Assembly (NCBI GenBank): GCA_003248845.1
Contig: QFPD01000059.1
Coordinates: 1-9,119, forward strand
DNA from: Microbacterium sp.
GTDB taxonomy: Bacteria > Actinomycetota > Actinomycetes > Actinomycetales > Microbacteriaceae
DNA: 9,119 bases
Direction: 5' to 3'
Shown here: positions 5,728 through 9,119 of the stretch, piece by piece
Layout of the letters: the number at the start of each line of letters is the position of its first letter
Numbering within the stretch: the stretch's first letter is position 1
The notes under the pieces: model-generated
The model's input: only the letters and a program-made list of their open reading frames with translations
Database searches by the model: none
Told to the model about the DNA's origin: nothing
Program-made: the position numbers and the translations under genes

Positions 5728-7401
5728 ATGACTGACGCACAGCGAACCCCGTCGCCGATCGATCAGATCGCAGAGGCATGGGTCGACACGATCGCCGAGC
5801 TCTCTCCATCGACGGCGACGTACATCGGCCGCAGCGAGCACAACCGACGCCTGGACGATCTCTCGCTCGCTGGCCACGAGGCCCGGCGCGCCGCCGCGGC
5901 GGCGACGCTGGAGGCCATCGAGGCGACCGAGGCGATCGACGATGTGGACACCGTGACGCGCGCCGACCTCTCCGCGGAGCTTCGTCTGCAGCTGGCCCTC
6001 CACGAGGCCGGCGCTCATCTGCGCGACGTCAACGTGATCGCGTCCCCGGCGCAGGACGTCCGAAGCGTCTTCGACCTCATGCCCACCGACACGGTGGAGG
6101 ACTGGGACGTCATCTCCGACCGCCTCCGTGGAGTGCCGGTCGCGCTCAGCGGCTACGTGCAGACGCTGCGCGAAGGCATCCGGACGGGTGTCGTGCCCGC
6201 GCGTCGACAGGTGCGCGAAGTCATCACGCAGATTGCGCGCTACACGGCCGACAACGGCTTCTTCGCGGAGTTCGCGCACGAGGCCGCGCCCTCCGAGGGG
6301 CACCTGCCGGCATCCCTCGCCCGCGCGCTGTCCGAGCATGCCGGGGCCGCGCGTGTCGCCTACGACGAGCTGGCCGGGTTCTTCCGTGACGAGTTGCTGC
6401 CTGCCGCAAGCGAGGAGGACGCCGTCGGCCGCGAACTCTATGCGCTGCATTCCCGCCGCTTCCTGGGAGCGGAGATCGACCTCGACGAGACGTACGAGTG
6501 GGGCGTCGCGGAGCTCGCTCGCATGGTCGCCGAGCAGGAGGCGATCGCGGGCGAGATCCTTCCCGGCGCGAGCGTCGAAGAGGCGGTGGCGTTCTTGGAG
6601 CAGGACGAGTCCCGCAAGCTCCGCGGTACCGCCGCGCTGCAGGAGTGGATGCAGGCGACGAGCGACCGTGCGGTCGCCGAGCTCGGCGAGACGCACTTCG
6701 ACATCCCACAGGAGATCCGGCGCCTGGAGTGCATGATCGCCCCGACCAACGAGGGCGGCATCTACTACACGGGACCGACCGACGACTTCTCCCGCCCGGG
6801 CCGCATGTGGTGGTCTGTGCCCGAGGGCGTCGATTCCTTCGACACGTGGCGTGAACTCACGACCGTCTATCATGAGGGCGTCCCGGGTCACCACCTGCAG
6901 ATCGCGCAGGCCGTCTACAACCGCGCTGAGCTCAACTCGTGGCGGCGCCTGCTCGCCGGATCGAGCGGGCATGCCGAGGGGTGGGCGCTGTATGCGGAGC
7001 GCCTCATGGAGCAGCTCGGCTATCTCGACGACCCCGCCGATCGGCTCGGCATGCTGGACGGCCAGCGGATGCGCGCTGCGCGCGTCGTCCTCGATATCGG
7101 CGTGCACCTGGGCAAGCCGCGACTCGATGGCGAAGGCACGTGGGACGCGGAGTACGCGCTCGAGTTCATGCGGCGAAACGTCAACATGTCGGACGAGTTC
7201 ATCCGGTTCGAAGTGAACCGCTACCTCGGCTGGCCGGGTCAGGCGCCGTCATACAAGGTCGGCCAGCGCATCTGGGAGCAGATCCGCGACGATGCCGCGG
7301 CCCGCGAGGGCGACGACTTCGACATCAAGCGCTTCCACATGCGCGCGCTGCGCCTCGGTGGCGTGGGCCTCGACACGCTGCGGATGGCGCTGGCCGAGTG
7401 A
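5728..7401 (+). CDS. DUF885 family protein, putative zinc metallopeptidase
   Basis: The 557 residues match the usual length of DUF885 proteins. The recognisable core is VYHEGVPGHHLQIAQ, with H382, E383, H388 and H389, followed about 25 residues later by SGHAEGWALYAERLMEQLGY with H415, E417 and E424. This arrangement resembles the gluzincin pattern of a His-Glu helix plus a downstream Glu ligand, and suggests a metal-dependent peptidase. The substrate is unknown, and few members have been characterised. No signal peptide or membrane segment is seen, so it is probably cytoplasmic. The N-terminal half is mostly helical and acidic. It has its own TAGGCT-N6-ATG start 56 bp after polA and ends just before a hairpin, so it is probably transcribed alone. 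The family assignment rests on motif recognition. Confidence 0.87.
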   Translation: MTDAQRTPSPIDQIAEAWVDTIAELSPSTATYIGRSEHNRRLDDLSLAGHEARRAAAAATLEAIEATEAIDDVDTVTRADLSAELRLQLALHEAGAHLRDVNVIASPAQDVRSVFDLMPTDTVEDWDVISDRLRGVPVALSGYVQTLREGIRTGVVPARRQVREVITQIARYTADNGFFAEFAHEAAPSEGHLPASLARALSEHAGAARVAYDELAGFFRDELLPAASEEDAVGRELYALHSRRFLGAEIDLDETYEWGVAELARMVAEQEAIAGEILPGASVEEAVAFLEQDESRKLRGTAALQEWMQATSDRAVAELGETHFDIPQEIRRLECMIAPTNEGGIYYTGPTDDFSRPGRMWWSVPEGVDSFDTWRELTTVYHEGVPGHHLQIAQAVYNRAELNSWRRLLAGSSGHAEGWALYAERLMEQLGYLDDPADRLGMLDGQRMRAARVVLDIGVHLGKPRLDGEGTWDAEYALEFMRRNVNMSDEFIRFEVNRYLGWPGQAPSYKVGQRIWEQIRDDAAAREGDDFDIKRFHMRALRLGGVGLDTLRMALAE

Positions 7402-7404
7402 CGC

Positions 7405-7430
7405 GAGGACGCCGGGAATGCGGCATCCTC
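7405..7430 (+). terminator. Hairpin terminator after the DUF885 gene
   Basis: Arms GAGGACGCCG (7405-7414) and CGGCATCCTC (7421-7430) pair over 10 positions with one C-A mismatch and a 6-nt loop. The hairpin begins 3 nt after the TGA stop. A pyrimidine-rich tail (TCTCGTCGTTCCC) follows. The downstream arm contains GCATCC. Confidence 0.6.
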
Positions 7431-7449
7431 TCTCGTCGTTCCCATTCAC

Positions 7450-8487
7450 ATGCATGAAGTGAAACTGGGTCTGCACACGTTCGGTGACGTCACTCTGAAT
7501 GACGACGGCACCCGCACCAGCGACGCGCAGACGATTCGCAACATCGTCGACCAGGCCGTGCTGGGTGATGAGCTCGGCCTCGCCTACTTCGGTGTGGGGG
7601 AGCATCACCGGCACGAGTTCGCGGTGTCGAGCCCCGAGATCGTGCTCGCTGCCGCCGCGGCACGCACGTCGCAGATCCACCTCGGCACCGCTGTCACCGT
7701 CCTCTCCAGCGATGATCCGGTCCGCGCGTACGAGCGTTTTGCAACGCTGGATGCCGTGTCGGGGGGACGCGCGGAGGCCATCGTCGGGCGCGGATCGTTC
7801 ACGGAGTCGTTCCCGCTGTTCGGCTACGACCTGCGTGACTACGAGGTGCTCTTCGACGAGAAGCTCGACCTCTTCGCGCGGCTGCGCGACGAGCAGCCTG
7901 TGACGTGGGAGGGGACGACACGCGCTGCGCTCGAGGGCGCCGACGTCTACCCGAAGACGGAGAGCGGCTTCCCTGTGTGGGTGGGAGTCGGCGGCACGCC
8001 GTCCTCGGTCGTGCGCACCGCGCGATACGGATTCAACCTCATGCTCGCGATCATCGGCGGTGCGCCGGCGCGATTCCGGCCGTTCGTCGACCTCTACCAC
8101 CGCTCGCTGGAGCAGTTCGGCCGTGACCGGCTGCCGATCGGCGTGCACTCACCCGGGCACATCGCCGACAGTGACGAGCAGGCGTGGGAGGAGCTCTACC
8201 CGGCGATGGAGGAGAACCGCAACGCGATCGGTGCCGAACGAGGCTGGCCGCCGTACAGCCGCCTGCAGTTCCAGCACGACGTCGGTCCCGACGGCGCTCT
8301 GTTCGCCGGATCTCCTGAAACGGTGGCGCGCAAGATCGCCGCGGCCGTTCGCGCGCTGGGCGTCGATCGGTTCGACCTGAAGTACGCTAACGGCACCATG
8401 CCCCACGCGACCCTGATGCGCTCGATCGAGCTCTACGGAACGAGAGTGGCGCCGATGGTGCAGGAGCTGCTGGCGAAGCCTGAGTAG
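7450..8487 (+). CDS. LLM-class flavin-dependent oxidoreductase
   Basis: The 345 residues fold as a luciferase-like TIM barrel. Visible landmarks are the opening strand KLGLHTFGDV, YFGVGEHHRHEF (E51-H52-H53), the segment IHLGTAVTVLSSDDPVR, and ERFATLDAVSGGRAEAIVGRGS. Members use FMN, or F420 in some actinobacteria, for monooxygenase or reductase reactions; neither cofactor nor substrate can be decided here. The ATG at 7450 is chosen because conserved sequence begins within five residues. It has no clear Shine-Dalgarno and no TANNNT box at leaderless spacing, so the start is less secure than its neighbours; an in-frame GTG at 7459 is an alternative. The gene lies 48 bp after DUF885 across a hairpin and 9 bp before the MFS gene. 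The tight spacing to the MFS gene could mean co-transcription. Confidence 0.92.
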   Translation: MHEVKLGLHTFGDVTLNDDGTRTSDAQTIRNIVDQAVLGDELGLAYFGVGEHHRHEFAVSSPEIVLAAAAARTSQIHLGTAVTVLSSDDPVRAYERFATLDAVSGGRAEAIVGRGSFTESFPLFGYDLRDYEVLFDEKLDLFARLRDEQPVTWEGTTRAALEGADVYPKTESGFPVWVGVGGTPSSVVRTARYGFNLMLAIIGGAPARFRPFVDLYHRSLEQFGRDRLPIGVHSPGHIADSDEQAWEELYPAMEENRNAIGAERGWPPYSRLQFQHDVGPDGALFAGSPETVARKIAAAVRALGVDRFDLKYANGTMPHATLMRSIELYGTRVAPMVQELLAKPE

Positions 8488-8490
8488 CAT
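8485..8490 (+). promoter_or_regulatory. Candidate -10 box of the MFS gene (TAGCAT), overlapping the stop of the gene before it
   Basis: TAGCAT uses the TAG stop of the oxidoreductase as its first three bases. It is followed by 6 nt (TCCCTC) and ATG, the same spacing as three other starts here. There is no Shine-Dalgarno before this ATG, which favours leaderless or coupled translation. Confidence 0.5.
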
Positions 8491-8496
8491 TCCCTC

Positions 8497-9119
8497 ATGA
8501 CGGATGCGAGAGCGCCTGAGCGCGGGAGTGCCCGTGCCGACGCATCGATCGGTAGGCGACTGGACGCGCTTCCCTTCACGCGCGCGCACGTGAAGGTGCT
8601 CACCGGCTCCGGGCTCGGCTGGGCACTCGACGCCATGGACGTCGGGCTCATCTCGTTCGTCATCACGGCGCTTATCGCACAGTGGTCCTTGACCGGGGAA
8701 CAGGCTTCCTGGATCGCATCAGCGGGCTTCGTCGGCATGGCCGTCGGTGCCGGTGTCGGCGGGCTCCTCGCCGACAGGTTCGGACGGCGCTCGGTGTTTG
8801 CTGTGACGCTGCTCGTGTACGGCGTCGCGACGGGGGCGAGCGCCCTCGTCGGCGGGTTGGCCGTGCTCATCGCGCTCCGCGTTGTCGTGGGACTGGGACT
8901 CGGTGCCGAGCTGCCCGTCGCGAGCACGTACGTCAGCGAACTGGCGCCGGCCCGCATTCGCGGTCGGGTGATCGTCGTCCTCGAGGCGTTCTGGGCCGTG
9001 GGTTGGACGGCAGCCGCGCTCATAGGGTATCTCGTCATCCCCGCCGCAGCAGACGGCTGGCGGTGGGCGTTCGCGCTCGGCGCGATCCCCGCGTTCTACG
9101 CCCTCATCGTGCGGTGGGG
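8497..9119 (+). CDS. MFS transporter, N-terminal part (cut by window end)
   Basis: The reading frame is open from the ATG at 8497 to the window edge, giving 207 codons. The N-terminal cytoplasmic stretch of about 33 residues is charged. Hydrophobic segments follow at about 34-60 (containing D45 and D48), 69-91, 99-122 and onward. The MFS signature loop between helices 2 and 3 is present as G89-LLA-D93-R94-F-G-R97-R98. A later segment, GLGLGAELPVASTYVSELAPARIRGR, matches helix 4 and the following loop of the sugar and aromatic-acid/H+ symporter branch, including NiaP-like proteins. Substrate is undetermined. Rare codons (AGA, AGG, ATA, TTT) are somewhat more frequent than in pyk or polA, as expected for a less expressed or accessory gene. 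It follows the oxidoreductase by 9 bp. Confidence 0.9.
   Translation, partial: MTDARAPERGSARADASIGRRLDALPFTRAHVKVLTGSGLGWALDAMDVGLISFVITALIAQWSLTGEQASWIASAGFVGMAVGAGVGGLLADRFGRRSVFAVTLLVYGVATGASALVGGLAVLIALRVVVGLGLGAELPVASTYVSELAPARIRGRVIVVLEAFWAVGWTAAALIGYLVIPAAADGWRWAFALGAIPAFYALIVRW

Noticed and set aside
4136..5809. 557-codon minus-strand open frame
   Set aside because: It is antisense to most of polA, has low-complexity Arg/Leu/Asp-rich sequence, and has no recognisable fold or start signal.
5476..7107. 543-codon minus-strand open frame
   Set aside because: It is antisense to the end of polA and to the DUF885 gene, whose HEGVPGHH motif is clearly real on the plus strand.
7447..7456. 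Palindromic CATGCATG at the LLM oxidoreductase start
   Set aside because: It is too short to be an operator on its own, and it arises from ATG followed by His-Glu codons.
7249..8148. 299-codon minus-strand open frame
   Set aside because: It is antisense to the end of DUF885 and to the LLM oxidoreductase, which has clear family motifs.
8433..9038. 201-codon minus-strand open frame
   Set aside because: It is Ser/Thr/Pro-rich and antisense to the MFS gene; the plus strand gives proper membrane helices and the GxxxDRxGRR signature.
1..9119. Search for mobile elements, CRISPR arrays, toxin-antitoxin pairs, prophage or defence genes
   Set aside because: No transposase, integrase, spaced direct repeats, att-like duplication at the tRNA-Leu 3' end, or defence-type domain was seen. 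The window is mostly housekeeping.

Overview
This window looks like a piece of chromosome from a high-GC actinobacterium, most likely a member of the Microbacteriaceae close to Microbacterium. The evidence is the strong G/C preference at third codon positions, frequent GTG starts, TAGGCT-type -10 boxes next to start codons, a PdtaR-type REC-ANTAR regulator close to polA, and protein sequences that read like Microbacteriaceae orthologues. The genus is inferred from memory of such proteins, not from a search.

Layout from left to right: the last 50 codons of gltD (glutamate synthase small subunit); pyk (pyruvate kinase); a perfect 16-bp hairpin shared by pyk and a convergent tRNA-Leu(CAA); the orphan response regulator pdtaR (REC plus ANTAR RNA-binding domain), divergent from the tRNA; a convergent PaaI-type hotdog thioesterase on the minus strand; polA (DNA polymerase I), divergent from the thioesterase; a DUF885 putative metallopeptidase; an LLM-class flavin-dependent oxidoreductase; and the 5' part of an MFS transporter cut off by the window edge. 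The window is densely coding. No gap exceeds 300 bases, and there is no sign of an insertion sequence, prophage, CRISPR array or plasmid element.

The left two thirds is core metabolism and information processing: nitrogen assimilation, the last step of glycolysis, translation of UUG codons, an antitermination regulator, and DNA repair and Okazaki-fragment processing. The right third (DUF885, LLM oxidoreductase, MFS) looks accessory, with no pathway evident from sequence.

There is no obvious new multi-gene system here. The most interesting signals are small. (1) Four of the six plus-strand starts sit exactly 6 nt after a TANNNT -10 hexamer (TAGGAT, TAGGCT twice, TAGCAT), which predicts leaderless mRNAs; in two places a -10-like hexamer begins with the stop codon of the gene before it. 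(2) The hexamer GGATGC/GCATCC is strongly over-represented, is phase-locked in genes to GAT-GCx and GCA-TCC codon pairs, and also occurs in three of the four intergenic hairpins. (3) An 18-bp tandem repeat lies at the thioesterase N-terminus, where the true start is ambiguous. (4) Pyruvate kinase carries residues expected of the K+-independent class. (5) PolA has lost proofreading residues and has Tyr at the dideoxynucleotide-selectivity position.
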